Shown here: positions 6,949 to 15,887 of the stretch, piece by piece
Layout of the letters: each line of letters opens with the position of its first letter
Position numbering within the stretch: position 1 is the stretch's first letter
DNA from: Ensifer sp. LCM 4579
Lineage (GTDB): Bacteria; Pseudomonadota; Alphaproteobacteria; Rhizobiales; Rhizobiaceae
Assembly (NCBI RefSeq): GCF_001854885.1
Contig: NZ_MDDV01000008.1
Location: 124,001 to 188,000, forward strand
Reading direction: 5' to 3'
Length of the DNA stretch: 64,000 nucleotides
Made by a program: the position numbers and the translations under genes
The notes under the pieces: generated by a model
The model's input: only the letters and a program-made list of their open reading frames with translations
What the model was told of the DNA's origin: nothing
Databases searched by the model: none

Positions 6949-7007
6949 TCGATCCGAGCTCCCACTTGGCCTCCTCCGGCAGGGCGAGGCGCCGGCGCGA
7001 AGACGCC

Positions 7008-7112
7008 TGCAGCGCCGCGGATCTTATCAGACGCGCAAACGTCGCTGCAGCATTTTGAAGTGCTGCATGTCTTCGTCCTTGAAGCGAGATTGATTTAAAC
7101 GAGACCTGCAGC
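7008..7112 (-). repeat. RIME-like mosaic repeat, copy B
   Basis: CTGCAGCGCCGCGG, then TCAGACGCGCAAACGTCGCTG form the shared palindrome; the second half pairs CTGCATGTC with GACCTGCAG through an AT-rich middle (TTGATTTAAAC). It fills most of the gap between rpoE2 and rsiC and could terminate rpoE2 transcription. From 7113 to 7270 I see no gene. Confidence 0.65.
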
Positions 7113-7270
7113 ACGGTGTATCGACTGAAATCATAGCGCCTGCTCTTCGAGTTCGATATCCCGTGAGGACAAGAGATTGCAGGTTCCCGTTCGCGGCGGC
7201 GAGCTTTGCCTCAACCAATGCGGCTGCAGGACACGGGCCGCGTCGAGCGAACCGTCAAAGCGGATGGCTG

Positions 7271-7825
7271 TCACGAAACGAAGGCACGGGACGTTATGGG
7301 AGCCGAAGTCTCATCCGGCCCGTAGTCGTTTTCACCCTGGACCTGAAGGATTTCCTGAAGGCGCTGGCGGGCGCGGTTGACGCGGCTCTTGATCGTGCCG
7401 AGCGCACAGCCGCAGATCGTCGCTGCCTCCTCGTAGGAAAACCCGGAAGCCCCGACAAGGATGATCGCTTCGCGTTGATCCGGCGGCAATTGGTCGAGCG
7501 CCCTGCGGAAATCCTGCAGGTCGAGGGAGCCATACTGTTCCGGATGATGTGCCAGCGCCTCGGTCAGATGGCCGTCGCTGTCCTGAACCTCGCGCCCACG
7601 CTTGCGCATCTGGCTGTAGAGCTCATTGCGCAGGATCGTGAAGAGCCACGCCTTCATGTTGGTGCCGATCTGGAAATGGTCCTGCTTGGCCCACGCCTTC
7701 ATGATCGTGTCCTGCACCAGATCGTCGGCCCGATCGTGGCGTCCGATCAAAGACATGGCGAAAGCGCGCAAGCTCGGCAGGGCAGCAAGCATCTCACGCT
7801 TGAACTCTTGGTTTTCGGATGGCAT
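7271..7825 (-). CDS. rpoE2: ECF sigma factor of the EcfG group, general stress response
   Basis: The 184-residue protein has sigma region 2 (LRAFAMSLIGRHDRADDLVQDTIMKAW, residues 19-48) and region 4 (LDQLPPDQREAIILV and CALGTIKSRVNRAR, residues 110-155) with no extra domains. The DLVQDTIMKAW and GTIKSRVNRARQRL motifs are typical of EcfG sigma factors. These direct RNA polymerase to GGAAC-N16/17-CGTT promoters during starvation, heat, osmotic and stationary stress. It lies 7 bp after the anti-sigma gene, and the pair is preceded by such a promoter, so it is autoregulated. In S. meliloti the same gene order holds RpoE2. Confidence 0.94.
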   Translation of the reverse strand: MPSENQEFKREMLAALPSLRAFAMSLIGRHDRADDLVQDTIMKAWAKQDHFQIGTNMKAWLFTILRNELYSQMRKRGREVQDSDGHLTEALAHHPEQYGSLDLQDFRRALDQLPPDQREAIILVGASGFSYEEAATICGCALGTIKSRVNRARQRLQEILQVQGENDYGPDETSAPITSRAFVS

Positions 7826-7832
7826 CCGGCGC

Positions 7833-7997
7833 CTACTCCTTGCCTTGCCGCACCGTTCTTTGCTCGGCAGCTTCCAGCCTCTCCAAAAGCTCGAGAAAGC
7901 GCGCCGGTATGGCCTCCTCCTGCACGGACTGATAGAGCGCCTTCAGCTTCGTCGCGATCTGCGCGTTCGGATCATCGCTCTTAGGGTTCGCCCCCAT
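7833..7997 (-). CDS. rsiA1: NepR-type anti-sigma factor
   Basis: A 54-residue protein from the ATG at 7997, chosen because GGGAGG lies 3-8 bp upstream; an in-frame ATG at 8027 would add 10 residues. It has the NepR core IATKLKALYQSVQEEAIPARFLELLERLEAAE, two helices that clamp sigma regions 2 and 4 and keep RpoE2 inactive. Phosphorylated PhyR (RsiB1, encoded divergently) sequesters it under stress. The gene is first in the rsiA1-rpoE2 transcript. Confidence 0.92.
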   Translation of the reverse strand: MGANPKSDDPNAQIATKLKALYQSVQEEAIPARFLELLERLEAAEQRTVRQGKE

Positions 7998-8101
7998 CGG
8001 CCTCCCTGCCCCTGAAGTATATCTCATTTTAAACTGTCGCCCTTGTTTGAATGCGCATTCTTGCCCCGCGCATTCGCTGCGGAGAAAAATGCCTGCTCAT
8101 T

Positions 8102-8127
8102 AACGCCACAAAATTTTGAAATGTTCC
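8102..8127 (-). promoter_or_regulatory. EcfG-type (RpoE2) promoter for rsiA1-rpoE2
   Basis: On the minus strand GGAAC (8127-8123) is followed after 17 nt by CGTT (8105-8102), the general stress response sigma consensus. It lies about 105 bp upstream of rsiA1 and gives positive autoregulation of the sigma factor operon. Confidence 0.85.
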
Positions 8128-8132
8128 CGTAC

Positions 8133-8157
8133 GGAACCTTTTTTTCGACGGCACGTT
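8133..8157 (+). promoter_or_regulatory. EcfG-type (RpoE2) promoter for rsiB1
   Basis: GGAAC (8133-8137) is followed after 16 nt by CGTT (8154-8157), 53 bp upstream of the rsiB1 start. Its -35 box begins only 6 bp from the divergent rsiA1 promoter's -35 box, so the two face away from each other back to back. Confidence 0.85.
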
Positions 8158-8210
8158 TCCGCAGCGGAACAAATCAAAAATGAATAATGACTGGATCGAG
8201 GGAGTCCTGC

Positions 8211-9005
8211 ATGACACTGTCCACCCGCATCGCTCCGTTTCTTCCCTATCTACGCCGCTATTCCCGCGCTCTCACCGGATCTCAGACTTCGGGCGACGCC
8301 TATGTCGCAGCCGTTCTCGAGGCGCTGATCACGGACCAGGCGATTTTCCCCGACTCGAGCAATGACAAGGTAGCGCTGTTTCGCCTCTTCACGTCCTTGT
8401 TCGGCTCGTCCTCCATGCTGGTCCCGGAACCGGCATCGCCCTTCGCCTGGGAACAGCAGGCATCCGTCAATCTCGCCGCCGTCACCCCGCTCGCACGCCA
8501 GGCCTTCCTGCTGGTTTCGGTCGAAGGCTTCAACGCGCGAGAGGCCGCGGAAGTGCTCGACATAGGCACCGAAAAGCTCGCCTCTCTCCTGGAACGCGCC
8601 TCGGCGGAAATCTCCCGCCAGGTTGCCACCGATATCATGATCATCGAGGACGAGCCGCTGATTGCGATCGATATCGAGCAGATGATGGAAAGCCTCGGTC
8701 ACCGTGTCACCGGAATCGCACGAACCAGGGACGAGGCCGTCGCCCTCTTCCACTCGACGAAACCCAGCATGGTGCTCGCCGATATCCAGCTCGCCGACGG
8801 CAGTTCGGGCATCGATGCCGTCAACGAGATCCTGAAGACGAACGCCGTCCCGGTGATCTTCATCACCGCTTTCCCCGAACGGTTGCTGACCGGCGAGAGA
8901 CCCGAGCCGACCTTCCTGGTGACCAAGCCCTTCAACCCGGAAATGGTCAAGGCGCTGATCAGCCAGGCGCTGTTCTTCAACGAGTCGACAAAGGCTGCGG
9001 CCTGA
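8211..9005 (+). CDS. rsiB1: PhyR-type anti-anti-sigma response regulator
   Basis: The 264-residue protein starts at 8211 with GAGGGAG upstream. Residues 1-135 resemble an ECF sigma factor lacking function in DNA binding (RIAPFLPYLRRYSRALTGS; VTPLARQAFLLVSVEGFNAREAAEVL), and residues 141-258 are a receiver domain with acidic pair Glu146/Asp147, phospho-acceptor Asp191 in MVLADIQLADG, and lysine in LVTKPF. When phosphorylated by an HWE kinase such as RsiC, the sigma-like half binds NepR and frees RpoE2. Divergent from rsiA1-rpoE2 and driven by its own EcfG-type promoter. Confidence 0.94.
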   Translation: MTLSTRIAPFLPYLRRYSRALTGSQTSGDAYVAAVLEALITDQAIFPDSSNDKVALFRLFTSLFGSSSMLVPEPASPFAWEQQASVNLAAVTPLARQAFLLVSVEGFNAREAAEVLDIGTEKLASLLERASAEISRQVATDIMIIEDEPLIAIDIEQMMESLGHRVTGIARTRDEAVALFHSTKPSMVLADIQLADGSSGIDAVNEILKTNAVPVIFITAFPERLLTGERPEPTFLVTKPFNPEMVKALISQALFFNESTKAAA

Positions 9006-9062
9006 TCCGCATCCATACCCGTCATTCCTGCGCATAACGGAAACGGCTTGTTGCCACATCGC

Positions 9063-9080
9063 GCTACAGCGCCGCGCGTT
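9063..9080 (-). repeat. RIME-like repeat fragment
   Basis: CTACAGCGCCGCGCGTTT matches the end of the palindrome module seen in the larger copies; the rest of the element is missing. It lies just after rsiB1. Confidence 0.4.
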
Positions 9081-9132
9081 TGTGAGTTTCGCGGCCCGCT
9101 CAGAAGCCAGAAATCGTCATGTCTCCACACGC

Positions 9133-9261
9133 AAAACAGCCAGTGCCGAGGGAAGGCACTGGCTGAGCTAATGCAACTCACTGAGGGGGATCGTGAGTTG
9201 GCAACCGGCGGTATGCCTCCGACGTCACATTGGGGGCCATGTGCGTCACCGCTCGGCTATG
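9133..9261 (-). ncRNA. Candidate RpoE2-dependent small RNA with C-rich loops
   Basis: About 129 nt on the minus strand, inferred to start near 9261, just after an EcfG-type promoter, and to end at an intrinsic terminator. Stem-loops in transcript order: CACAT/ATGTG (9243-9226) with a loop holding CCCCC; a weaker CGGAGG/CCGCCG; CAACTCAC/GTGAGTTG (9200-9174) with loop GATCCCCCTCA; and CAGCCAGTGCC/GGCACTGGCTG (9165-9137) with loop TTCCCTC followed by TTTT. Repeated C-rich loops are typical of trans-acting alphaproteobacterial sRNAs, which pair with G-rich ribosome sites. No reading frame fits. The RNA has not been matched to any named family. Confidence 0.6.
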
Positions 9262-9267
9262 GCGCAA

Positions 9268-9292
9268 AACGCGCAAACAAAAAAAAGGTTCC
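9268..9292 (-). promoter_or_regulatory. EcfG-type (RpoE2) promoter for the candidate sRNA
   Basis: On the minus strand GGAAC (9292-9288) is followed after 16 nt, including a run of eight T, by CGTT (9271-9268). The spacing equals that of the rsiB1 promoter. No protein gene lies downstream on this strand for over 1 kb, but a structured RNA candidate begins a few bases later. Confidence 0.7.
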
Positions 9293-9333
9293 GGCGGGAC
9301 AAAAAATCTTTGACCCGGCGCTAGCGGCAGTGA

Positions 9334-10917
9334 CTAGCGCATCGCCTCCAGTTCGGCGCGATGGCGGTGGAGGGCAAGAAAGCGCCGATAGTCCCGGTCG
9401 TAGAAGCTGCGCAGCGTCGAATCCGGAAGCCGCTCCCTACCCGTCGAGGCCATGGCGCTCCCTGCGGCAGGCAAGTCCGGGTAGAGCTCTCCCGCGACAG
9501 CTGCCGCCATCGCCGTGCCGAGTAGGACGGCATCAGGCGTTTCCGGCGCGACCACCCGGCATCCGGTGACGTCGCAATAGAGCTCCATCAACAGCGGATT
9601 GCGCACGTGGCCGCCGGTGACGTGCAGCGTGTCGAGGTCGTAACCGGCCTCTTTCATCATTTCGAGGATGTGGCGAATTCCGAGCGCGATTGCGACGCAG
9701 GTCCGCCAGTAGAGACGGCACAGCGCATCGAAGGACGAATCGAGCGCCAGCCCGCTGATGACGCCGAGCGCGTGCGGGTCGGCCAGCGGCGAGCGGTTGC
9801 CGTGGAAATCCGGCAGCACATGGAGGCGATCGGCGAAATCGGCGCCGTGCAGCGCGCGCAATTGCTGCACGCGCGCGATGATGCTGCTGTGCGTCTCAGG
9901 CGAAGGCTGGCGCCCGCCACCATGCAGGCGAACAACGTGGTCGAGCAGCGCTCCCGTTGCCGACTGCCCGCCCTCAATCAGCCAGAAGCCCGGCAGCACT
10001 GCCTCGAAATAGGGCCCCCACATGCCGAAGCCGGGCTTCATCTCCATGGAGAAGGCAACGATGCAGCTTGACGTGCCGGCGATCAGCGCCAGTTGCCTTT
10101 CGAGTTTTTCCGGATCACCGGCAAAGCCTCCGAGTACGCCGAGTGCGCCGGCATAGGCATCGATCAGCCCCGGCGCCACCCGGCATTCGGTGTCCAATTC
10201 AAGCGCCGCCGCCGCGCTCGCCGTCAGCTTCCCGACGGCGCCCCCGACCGGCAATGTCTCTTCCGGCAGGCCGCCGCGCTCGAGCAGGTCGGCAAGGCCG
10301 ATCCGCTCGAGATAGTCCTGCTGCCAGCCGCGTTTCCGATGCGCAAGATAGTTCCATTTCGCCGTCAGCGTGCAACGCGAGCGCGCGGTGCTTCCGCTCG
10401 CCCGCCAGGACATGTAGTCGGCCAGATCGAAGAAATAGCCCGCCTTCGCCCACTGCAGCGGCAGGTTCCGCTTCAGCCACATCAGCTTCGGCATTTCCAT
10501 CTCCGGCGAAAGGACGCCACCGGAATGATCGAGCACCGGATGCCTGGTGGCGGTGCAGAGATCGGCCTCGTCCAAGCCCCGGTGGTCGAGCCAGACGATG
10601 GTGTCCCAGCGCCCCTCGCCGTCGCGATTGACCGACAGCGGCGCGCCCTCGCGATCGCGCACCACCAGCGAACAGGTCGCATCGAAACCGATCGCCGCGA
10701 CGCTTTCGGCGCTGACACCCGCTTCATGCCGGGCCGAACGCACCGCCGCGCACGCCGCCGCCCAGATGTCTTCGGAATCATGCTCTGCGTGGTTCTCCGC
10801 CGGCTGGTTCATGGCGATTGGCCGGTCGGCGCGCGCCAGAAGCTTTCCCCTCCGGTCGAACAGGCCGGCACGGGCGCTGCCGGTTCCGATGTCGACCGCA
10901 ACGACGTATTCCCGCAT
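9334..10917 (-). CDS. FGGY-family pentulose/carbohydrate kinase
   Basis: The 527-residue protein has the N-terminal actin-like ATPase fold of FGGY kinases (YVVAVDIGTGSARAGLFDRRG) and C-terminal nucleotide signature (DTLHVTGGHVRNPLLMELYCDVTGC, from about residue 430, and TPDAVLLGTAMAAAVA). Length matches ribulokinase-type members (about 520-550). It would phosphorylate a ketose, plausibly D-ribulose or a related product of polyol oxidation. It lies downstream of the smo-mtlK-phosphatase genes in the same direction, with a 169-bp gap holding a RIME-like repeat. Ribosome site GGGGAA is 9 bp before the ATG. Substrate is inferred. Confidence 0.85.
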   Translation of the reverse strand: MREYVVAVDIGTGSARAGLFDRRGKLLARADRPIAMNQPAENHAEHDSEDIWAAACAAVRSARHEAGVSAESVAAIGFDATCSLVVRDREGAPLSVNRDGEGRWDTIVWLDHRGLDEADLCTATRHPVLDHSGGVLSPEMEMPKLMWLKRNLPLQWAKAGYFFDLADYMSWRASGSTARSRCTLTAKWNYLAHRKRGWQQDYLERIGLADLLERGGLPEETLPVGGAVGKLTASAAAALELDTECRVAPGLIDAYAGALGVLGGFAGDPEKLERQLALIAGTSSCIVAFSMEMKPGFGMWGPYFEAVLPGFWLIEGGQSATGALLDHVVRLHGGGRQPSPETHSSIIARVQQLRALHGADFADRLHVLPDFHGNRSPLADPHALGVISGLALDSSFDALCRLYWRTCVAIALGIRHILEMMKEAGYDLDTLHVTGGHVRNPLLMELYCDVTGCRVVAPETPDAVLLGTAMAAAVAGELYPDLPAAGSAMASTGRERLPDSTLRSFYDRDYRRFLALHRHRAELEAMR

Positions 10918-10958
10918 TGATGGATTCCCCGTCCCGAGATATGCAAGTGCCGCCGGCC

Positions 10959-11058
10959 TCTACAGCGCCGTGCGTCATATCGGACGCGCAAAGATCGCTG
11001 TAGCACTTCAGTGACCGCATGTGTCCATTAATCGAGGCCGATTTAGCGACACACGCAG
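10959..11058 (-). repeat. RIME-like mosaic repeat, copy C
   Basis: CTACAGCGCCGTGCGTC, CGGACGCGCAAAGATCGCTG and TAGCACTT repeat the shared module, followed by an AT-containing arm ending ACACACGCAG. It lies between the phosphatase and the FGGY kinase and may partly uncouple their transcription. Confidence 0.65.
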
Positions 11059-11086
11059 TTGGCGTAGGGCGTTCAATTCGTTCCGA

Positions 11087-11755
11087 TCATTGTCGGACAA
11101 ACTGTATCAATTCGCCCATGTCGTCAAACAACACATCCGGATCGAGACTGGCGAGCGCCCGCCGGTGTCGCTCGTTGCGCGCGTGGCTGGCGCCCGCAAA
11201 GGCGAAGACGCGCATTCCCGCGGCCTTTGCCGCTTCAATTCCGGCTGGGCTGTCCTCGATGACGATGCAATCGGCCGGCCTGTAACCCATCTCGGCGCTC
11301 GCATGCAGGAAGAGGTCGGGGGCCGGCTTGCCGTGTTTCACCATGCTCGCACTGAAAATATGCGGCTCGAAGAGATCGATGAGCCCGGTCACCGTCAGTG
11401 AAAGGCGGATGCGTTCCGGCTGGCTCGACGAGGCGACGCAGCATGCGCCGCCGAGCTGCGCAGCGGCTTCGCGCACGCCGCGGATCGGTTTCAGTTCCTG
11501 GCGAAAGCGGGCATAAAGCCGCATCCGCATCCCTTCGAGGAAGACGTCGTCCGTCGCAAGCCCGTACTCCGCGTGCAGGATCGCCGACATGCTCTTGAGG
11601 CTGCGTCCGAGGAAGCGTTCGCTCGCCTCTTCGATCGTCATGGAAACCCCCGCGGCCTGGAGCGACTCGACCAGAACAGCGAGCGAGATCGGCTCGCTGT
11701 CCACAAGCACGCCGTCACAGTCGAAAATGACCAGTCCGGACGCGTGCACCGCCAT
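11087..11755 (-). CDS. HAD superfamily phosphatase (subfamily IA, beta-phosphoglucomutase-like)
   Basis: The 222-residue protein carries the HAD motifs in order: nucleophile and acid in VIFDCDGVLVDSE (residues 8-20), Ser/Thr motif in CCVASSSQPERI, lysine in KHGKPAPDLFL, and acidic pair in CIVIEDSPAGIEAA. The small helical cap after motif I is that of phosphoglycolate phosphatase/sugar-phosphate phosphatases. It starts 3 bp after mtlK ends, so it belongs to the polyol operon and probably dephosphorylates a sugar or polyol phosphate formed from these substrates, preventing toxic build-up. Exact substrate is unknown. Confidence 0.88.
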   Translation of the reverse strand: MAVHASGLVIFDCDGVLVDSEPISLAVLVESLQAAGVSMTIEEASERFLGRSLKSMSAILHAEYGLATDDVFLEGMRMRLYARFRQELKPIRGVREAAAQLGGACCVASSSQPERIRLSLTVTGLIDLFEPHIFSASMVKHGKPAPDLFLHASAEMGYRPADCIVIEDSPAGIEAAKAAGMRVFAFAGASHARNERHRRALASLDPDVLFDDMGELIQFVRQ

Positions 11756-11758
11756 TGC

Positions 11759-13243
11759 CTAATCCCTGAGTTCGCCGTCCAGATAGAGCTGGAGTGTGGC
11801 GCGCGTACCCTTTTCCGAGAGTGTTTTCAAGGCATGTGCGAAGCGGCGGCGGAAGAGATCGGACTGCGCGACTTCGCCGAATATGTCGGAAAGCGCGAGG
11901 AACGCCGCAGGCTCGTCCTTTGCCGCGAGCGCTGCGGCATGCAGCCGGTCGGCGTTTGCGTCGTTGAAGACGATGTCCTTGCCGCTCTCGGATTTGCCTG
12001 CGAAATAGTGGCACCAGAGCGCGGAGACCAGCGACAGCCCGACCACATCCTCGCCGCGGCTCAGCCGGTCGGCTGTCGATGGCAGGATGAATTTCGGCTG
12101 GCGGTTGGAGCCGTCCTGGGCCAACCGGGCAATCGTATCGCCGATCTTCCGGTTTGAGAAACGCTTCTCGATAAGTTTGTAGTAGTCCTTCAGGTCCGTG
12201 TCCGGAACCGGCGGGATCACCGGGATGATCTCCTCGTGCTCGAGCTTTGCCAGGAAGGCGCGGATCAGCGGCTCCTCCATGGCCTCGTGAACGAAATGAA
12301 TGTCGAGCAATGCCGCCGGATAGGCGATCGCCGCATGGCCGCCATTGAGGATGCGGATCTTCATATGCTCGTAGGGCGCCACGTCGGGAACGAATTGCAC
12401 ACCGACCTCTTCCAACGCCGGGCGACCCTGGGGAAAATTATCTTCGAGCACCCACTGTTTGAACTCCTCGCAGAAGACCGGCCAGGCATCGTCGATATCG
12501 TAATCCGACGCGACGATGCCGATCTCGCGGGCGCCGGTCGCCGGCGTAATACGGTCTACCATACCATTCGGAAAGGCGACATTCGCGTCGATCCAATCGG
12601 CAAAGGCCGGATCGGAGAGGCGCGCGAGACCGGAAACGGCGGCATGCGTCACCTCGCCATTGCCCGGAATATTGTCGCAGGACATGATGGTGAACGGCGG
12701 AATGCCCTTTGCCCGCCGCTCGGCAAGGCCCGCAAGAATGAGACCGAAGACGGTCTTCGGTGACGAGGGGTTGCGCGCATCCTCGATGATCGCCGGATGC
12801 TCAGGATTGAAGACTCCGGATGCCGGATCGATGAAATAGCCCCCCTCCGTGATCGTCAGCGACACGATGTGGATGAAGGGGCTTGCAAGTTGGGCGACGA
12901 TGGCCGGCGTGTCGCCGGGCTTCAGATATGCGACCATCGCGCCGGTCACCCGAGCCGCGGTGCGGTTGTTGTCCTGCTCGACCACGGTCGTCAGGAAATC
13001 CTGCGCTTCGAGCTTGGCGCGGATGACCTCGTCCGAGGGCAGGACGCCCGCCCCGATGATCGCCCAATTGCGGTCGCGCCCCAGATTGAAGAGATCGTCG
13101 AGGTAGACGGCCTGATGGGCGCGATGGAAGTTCCCGACGCCGAAATGCACGATTCCGGCCCTGAGATCATGCCGGCCATACCCGGGCACGCCGGCTTTGG
13201 CCTTGATCGCGTCGAGCGTGGCAAGCGAGAGTTTGGTCGTCAT
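11759..13243 (-). CDS. mtlK: Mannitol 2-dehydrogenase
   Basis: The 494-residue protein is a polyol-specific long-chain dehydrogenase: an N-terminal nucleotide fold with GVGNFHRAHQAVYLDDL (residues 33-50) and a C-terminal helical domain with the catalytic signature K-x5-N-x2-H in MKIRILNGGHAAIAYPAALL. It oxidises D-mannitol (also D-arabitol or sorbitol in some species) to the ketose with NAD+. The gene lies 27 bp after smoS and 3 bp before the phosphatase gene, in the order known for the S. meliloti sorbitol/mannitol operon. Ribosome site GAAAGGAACGAC precedes the ATG. Confidence 0.93.
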   Translation of the reverse strand: MTTKLSLATLDAIKAKAGVPGYGRHDLRAGIVHFGVGNFHRAHQAVYLDDLFNLGRDRNWAIIGAGVLPSDEVIRAKLEAQDFLTTVVEQDNNRTAARVTGAMVAYLKPGDTPAIVAQLASPFIHIVSLTITEGGYFIDPASGVFNPEHPAIIEDARNPSSPKTVFGLILAGLAERRAKGIPPFTIMSCDNIPGNGEVTHAAVSGLARLSDPAFADWIDANVAFPNGMVDRITPATGAREIGIVASDYDIDDAWPVFCEEFKQWVLEDNFPQGRPALEEVGVQFVPDVAPYEHMKIRILNGGHAAIAYPAALLDIHFVHEAMEEPLIRAFLAKLEHEEIIPVIPPVPDTDLKDYYKLIEKRFSNRKIGDTIARLAQDGSNRQPKFILPSTADRLSRGEDVVGLSLVSALWCHYFAGKSESGKDIVFNDANADRLHAAALAAKDEPAAFLALSDIFGEVAQSDLFRRRFAHALKTLSEKGTRATLQLYLDGELRD

Positions 13244-13270
13244 CCTGTCGTTCCTTTCGAGAACCCGGCC

Positions 13271-14044
13271 TCAGCTCATCCAGTTGCCGCCGTCGACGTT
13301 GTAGGTTTGGGCCACGACATAGTCGCTTTCCGACGAGGCGAGGAAGACCGCCATCCCCGTCAAATCCTCGGCGGTGCCCATCCGGCCATAAGGGACGGCC
13401 TCGCCGACGAGCCGCTTCTTCTCGCCGAGAGGGCGGTTCTCATATTTGGCAAACAGTGCGTCGACCCCGTCCCAGTGCTCGCCCTCGACCACGCCGGGGG
13501 CAATCGCGTTCACATTGATCCGATGCTTTATGAGGTCGAGGCCTGCAGACTGGGTGAGGCTGATCACGGCCGCCTTGGTGGCGCAATAGACGGCGACCAG
13601 CGCTTCGCCGCGTCGGCCCGCCTGGCTCGCCATGTTGATGATCTTGCCGCCACGCCCCTGCGCGATCATCTGTCTCGCCGCCGCCTGCAGCGTGAAGAGC
13701 GTGCCAGCAACGTTGATTGAAAACAGTCTCTCGTAGCTTTCGCGGGTGATCTCGATGATCGGTGCGAGGTCGAAGAGAGCGGCGTTGTTGACGAGGATGT
13801 CGAGCGCGCCGGCTTGCCGCACGGTCGCGGCGATAGCCGCATCGATCGAGCCCTGTCGGGTGACGTCCATCTCGACCGCGTGAGCACCCGGGCCGATTTC
13901 CGCGGCGGTCTCCCTCGCACGTTCCAAATCGATGTCGGCGATCGCGACCGTCGCGCCCTCGCGTATATAGGCTTCCGCGAATGCCCGGCCGATACCCCGT
14001 GCCGAGCCGGTGATCAGCGCATTCTTGCCGTCGAGACGTTTCAT
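13271..14044 (-). CDS. smoS: Sorbitol dehydrogenase, short-chain dehydrogenase family
   Basis: The 257-residue protein starts at 14044, where its ATG overlaps the smoK stop as ATGA; a longer in-frame extension lies inside smoK and is rejected. Motifs of a classical SDR are present: TGSARGIG cofactor loop (residues 11-18), NNAA (87-90), catalytic serine in INMASQAG and YCATK (tyrosine and lysine). It oxidises D-glucitol to fructose with NAD+. The gene is translationally coupled to the polyol transporter ATPase and followed by mtlK. Confidence 0.92.
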   Translation of the reverse strand: MKRLDGKNALITGSARGIGRAFAEAYIREGATVAIADIDLERARETAAEIGPGAHAVEMDVTRQGSIDAAIAATVRQAGALDILVNNAALFDLAPIIEITRESYERLFSINVAGTLFTLQAAARQMIAQGRGGKIINMASQAGRRGEALVAVYCATKAAVISLTQSAGLDLIKHRINVNAIAPGVVEGEHWDGVDALFAKYENRPLGEKKRLVGEAVPYGRMGTAEDLTGMAVFLASSESDYVVAQTYNVDGGNWMS

Positions 14045-15042
14045 CGGATTGCCATTCCCTTCTCGTCGAACCTGTGCACGCGCTGGGCGTCCGGCGTCAG
14101 GAACACCTGATCGCCATGAGTCACGGGGAAGTCGCCGCTGACGCGTGCCGTCATCGTGTCGATGCCGTCGGCTTTGACATGCAGGAAGGTGTCGGAGCCG
14201 AGATGTTCGGCGACTCCGACGGTGCCGCGCCATGTCCCGTGGTCCTTCGAAAGCACGAGATGTTCGGGGCGGATGCCGATCGTGTGGGCGTGGTAGGCCG
14301 CAGCCGGCGCTCCGGAGACGAAGTTCATCTTCGGCGAGCCGATAAACCCCGCGACGAAGAGATTGTCCGGCCGGTGATAGAGCTCCAGCGGCGAGCCCAC
14401 CTGCTCGATACGGCCGCGATTGAGCACGACGATCTTGTCGGCCATTGTCATCGCTTCGACCTGGTCATGGGTGACATAGATCATGGTCGTCTTCAGCTGC
14501 TGGTGAAGCTGACTGATCTCGAGCCACATATTGACCCGCAGTGCCGCGTCGAGATTCGACAGCGGTTCATCGAAGAGGAAGGCGTCCGGCTGGCGGACGA
14601 TGGCCCGTCCGATCGCCACGCGCTGGCGCTGACCGCCGGACAACTGGCGGGGCTTGCGCTCGAGATAGTCGGTCAGGTTCAGGACACGCGCCGCATCCTG
14701 AACCTTCTTGTCGATCACCGACTTGTCCTCGCCCGCCATCTTTAACGGAAAGGCGATGTTGCCGCGCACGCTCATATGCGGGTAAAGCGCATAGGACTGG
14801 AACACCATCGACAAACCGCGCTTGGCCGGCGGCAGCTCGGTCGCGTTCTTGCCATCGATGACGACTTCGCCGCCGCTGACGTCTTCCAGACCGGCAATCA
14901 GCCTCAGAAGCGTGGACTTGCCGCAGCCGGAGGGGCCGACGAAGACGACGAATTCGCCGTCATTGATGTCGAGATCGATCGACGGGATCACGGCGTGGGC
15001 GCCGAAGACCTTCGAAACGTTCTTCAGTGTAATGCTTCCCAT
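14041..15042 (-). CDS. smoK: Polyol ABC transporter ATP-binding protein
   Basis: The 333-residue protein has Walker [10 protein letters not shown] (residues 37-45), signature [14 protein letters not shown], Walker [14 protein letters not shown] and the H-loop [17 protein letters not shown], followed by the C-terminal TOBE/MalK-type regulatory domain ([12 protein letters not shown]). It powers import of sorbitol, mannitol and related polyols through SmoFG. It lies 10 bp after smoG and overlaps smoS by 4 bp. Confidence 0.94.
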   Translation of the reverse strand: MGSITLKNVSKVFGAHAVIPSIDLDINDGEFVVFVGPSGCGKSTLLRLIAGLEDVSGGEVVIDGKNATELPPAKRGLSMVFQSYALYPHMSVRGNIAFPLKMAGEDKSVIDKKVQDAARVLNLTDYLERKPRQLSGGQRQRVAIGRAIVRQPDAFLFDEPLSNLDAALRVNMWLEISQLHQQLKTTMIYVTHDQVEAMTMADKIVVLNRGRIEQVGSPLELYHRPDNLFVAGFIGSPKMNFVSGAPAAAYHAHTIGIRPEHLVLSKDHGTWRGTVGVAEHLGSDTFLHVKADGIDTMTARVSGDFPVTHGDQVFLTPDAQRVHRFDEKGMAIR

Positions 15043-15052
15043 GGTCGTTTCC

Positions 15053-15883
15053 TTACTTGACCGCGCCGAAGGTGAGGCCCCGCACCAGTTGCTTCTGCGA
15101 GAACCAGCCGAGGATGAGGATGGGGGCGATCGCCATCGTCGAGGCCGCCGACAGCTTCGCGTAGAAGAGGCCCTCGGGGCTCGAATAGGAGGCGATGAAG
15201 GCGGTCAGCGGCGCAGCCCGTGCCGCGCTGAGATTGAGCGTCCAGAACGCCTCGTTCCAGGCGAGAATGATGTTGAGCAGGAATGTCGAGGCGATGCCGG
15301 GGATCGCCATCGGTGTCAGGACATAGATGATCTCCTTGGCGAGCGATGCGCCGTCCATGCGCGCCGCCTCGAGGATCTCGCCGGGAATTTCCTTGAAATA
15401 GGTGTAGAGCATCCAGATGATGATCGGCAGGTTGATCAGCATCAGCACCAGGACAAGGCCGACGCGGGTGTCGAGCAGCCCCGTATTGCGGAACATGAGA
15501 TAGAGCGGCACCAGCACGCCGACCGGCGGCATCATCTTGGTGGAAAGCATCCACATCAGCACGTCCTTGGTACGTTTCGTCGGCGCAAAGGCCATCGCCC
15601 AGGCGGACGGAACGGCAATCATCAGGCCGAGCAGCGTCGAGCCGAAGGAGATGACGACCGAGTTCATGAAGTGCTTGAAGTAGTCGGACCGGCTCTGCAC
15701 CTCGAAATAGTTTTGCACCGTCCAGTCGAAGAACAGGAAGGCTGGCGGAGAGGCGATCGCCTGGGCCTCCGTCTTGAAACTGGTGAGGAACGTCCAGAGG
15801 ATCGGGAAGAAGATGAGGATGCCGATGGTCCAGGCCGCGGCCGTCGTCAGCAGCTTGCGCCGGGTCGAAACATTGCGTGCCAT
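15053..15883 (-). CDS. smoG: Polyol ABC transporter permease
   Basis: The 276-residue MalG-type permease has six predicted membrane helices, the first at [20 protein letters not shown], and the cytoplasmic coupling loop [29 protein letters not shown] (EAA motif) that docks on the ATPase. It pairs with SmoF to form the channel. It follows smoF by 4 bp and precedes smoK by 10 bp. Confidence 0.93.
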   Translation of the reverse strand: MARNVSTRRKLLTTAAAWTIGILIFFPILWTFLTSFKTEAQAIASPPAFLFFDWTVQNYFEVQSRSDYFKHFMNSVVISFGSTLLGLMIAVPSAWAMAFAPTKRTKDVLMWMLSTKMMPPVGVLVPLYLMFRNTGLLDTRVGLVLVLMLINLPIIIWMLYTYFKEIPGEILEAARMDGASLAKEIIYVLTPMAIPGIASTFLLNIILAWNEAFWTLNLSAARAAPLTAFIASYSSPEGLFYAKLSAASTMAIAPILILGWFSQKQLVRGLTFGAVK

Positions 15884-15887
15884 TTGA

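Noticed and set aside
5458-7098. 546-codon plus-strand frame
   Set aside because: Antisense to rsiC, which has clear kinase domains; the frame has no recognisable motif.
8250-9059. 269-codon minus-strand frame
   Set aside because: Antisense to rsiB1 and lacks any start signal or motif.
12797-13720. 307-codon plus-strand frame
   Set aside because: Antisense to mtlK and smoS; shadow of high-GC codon use.
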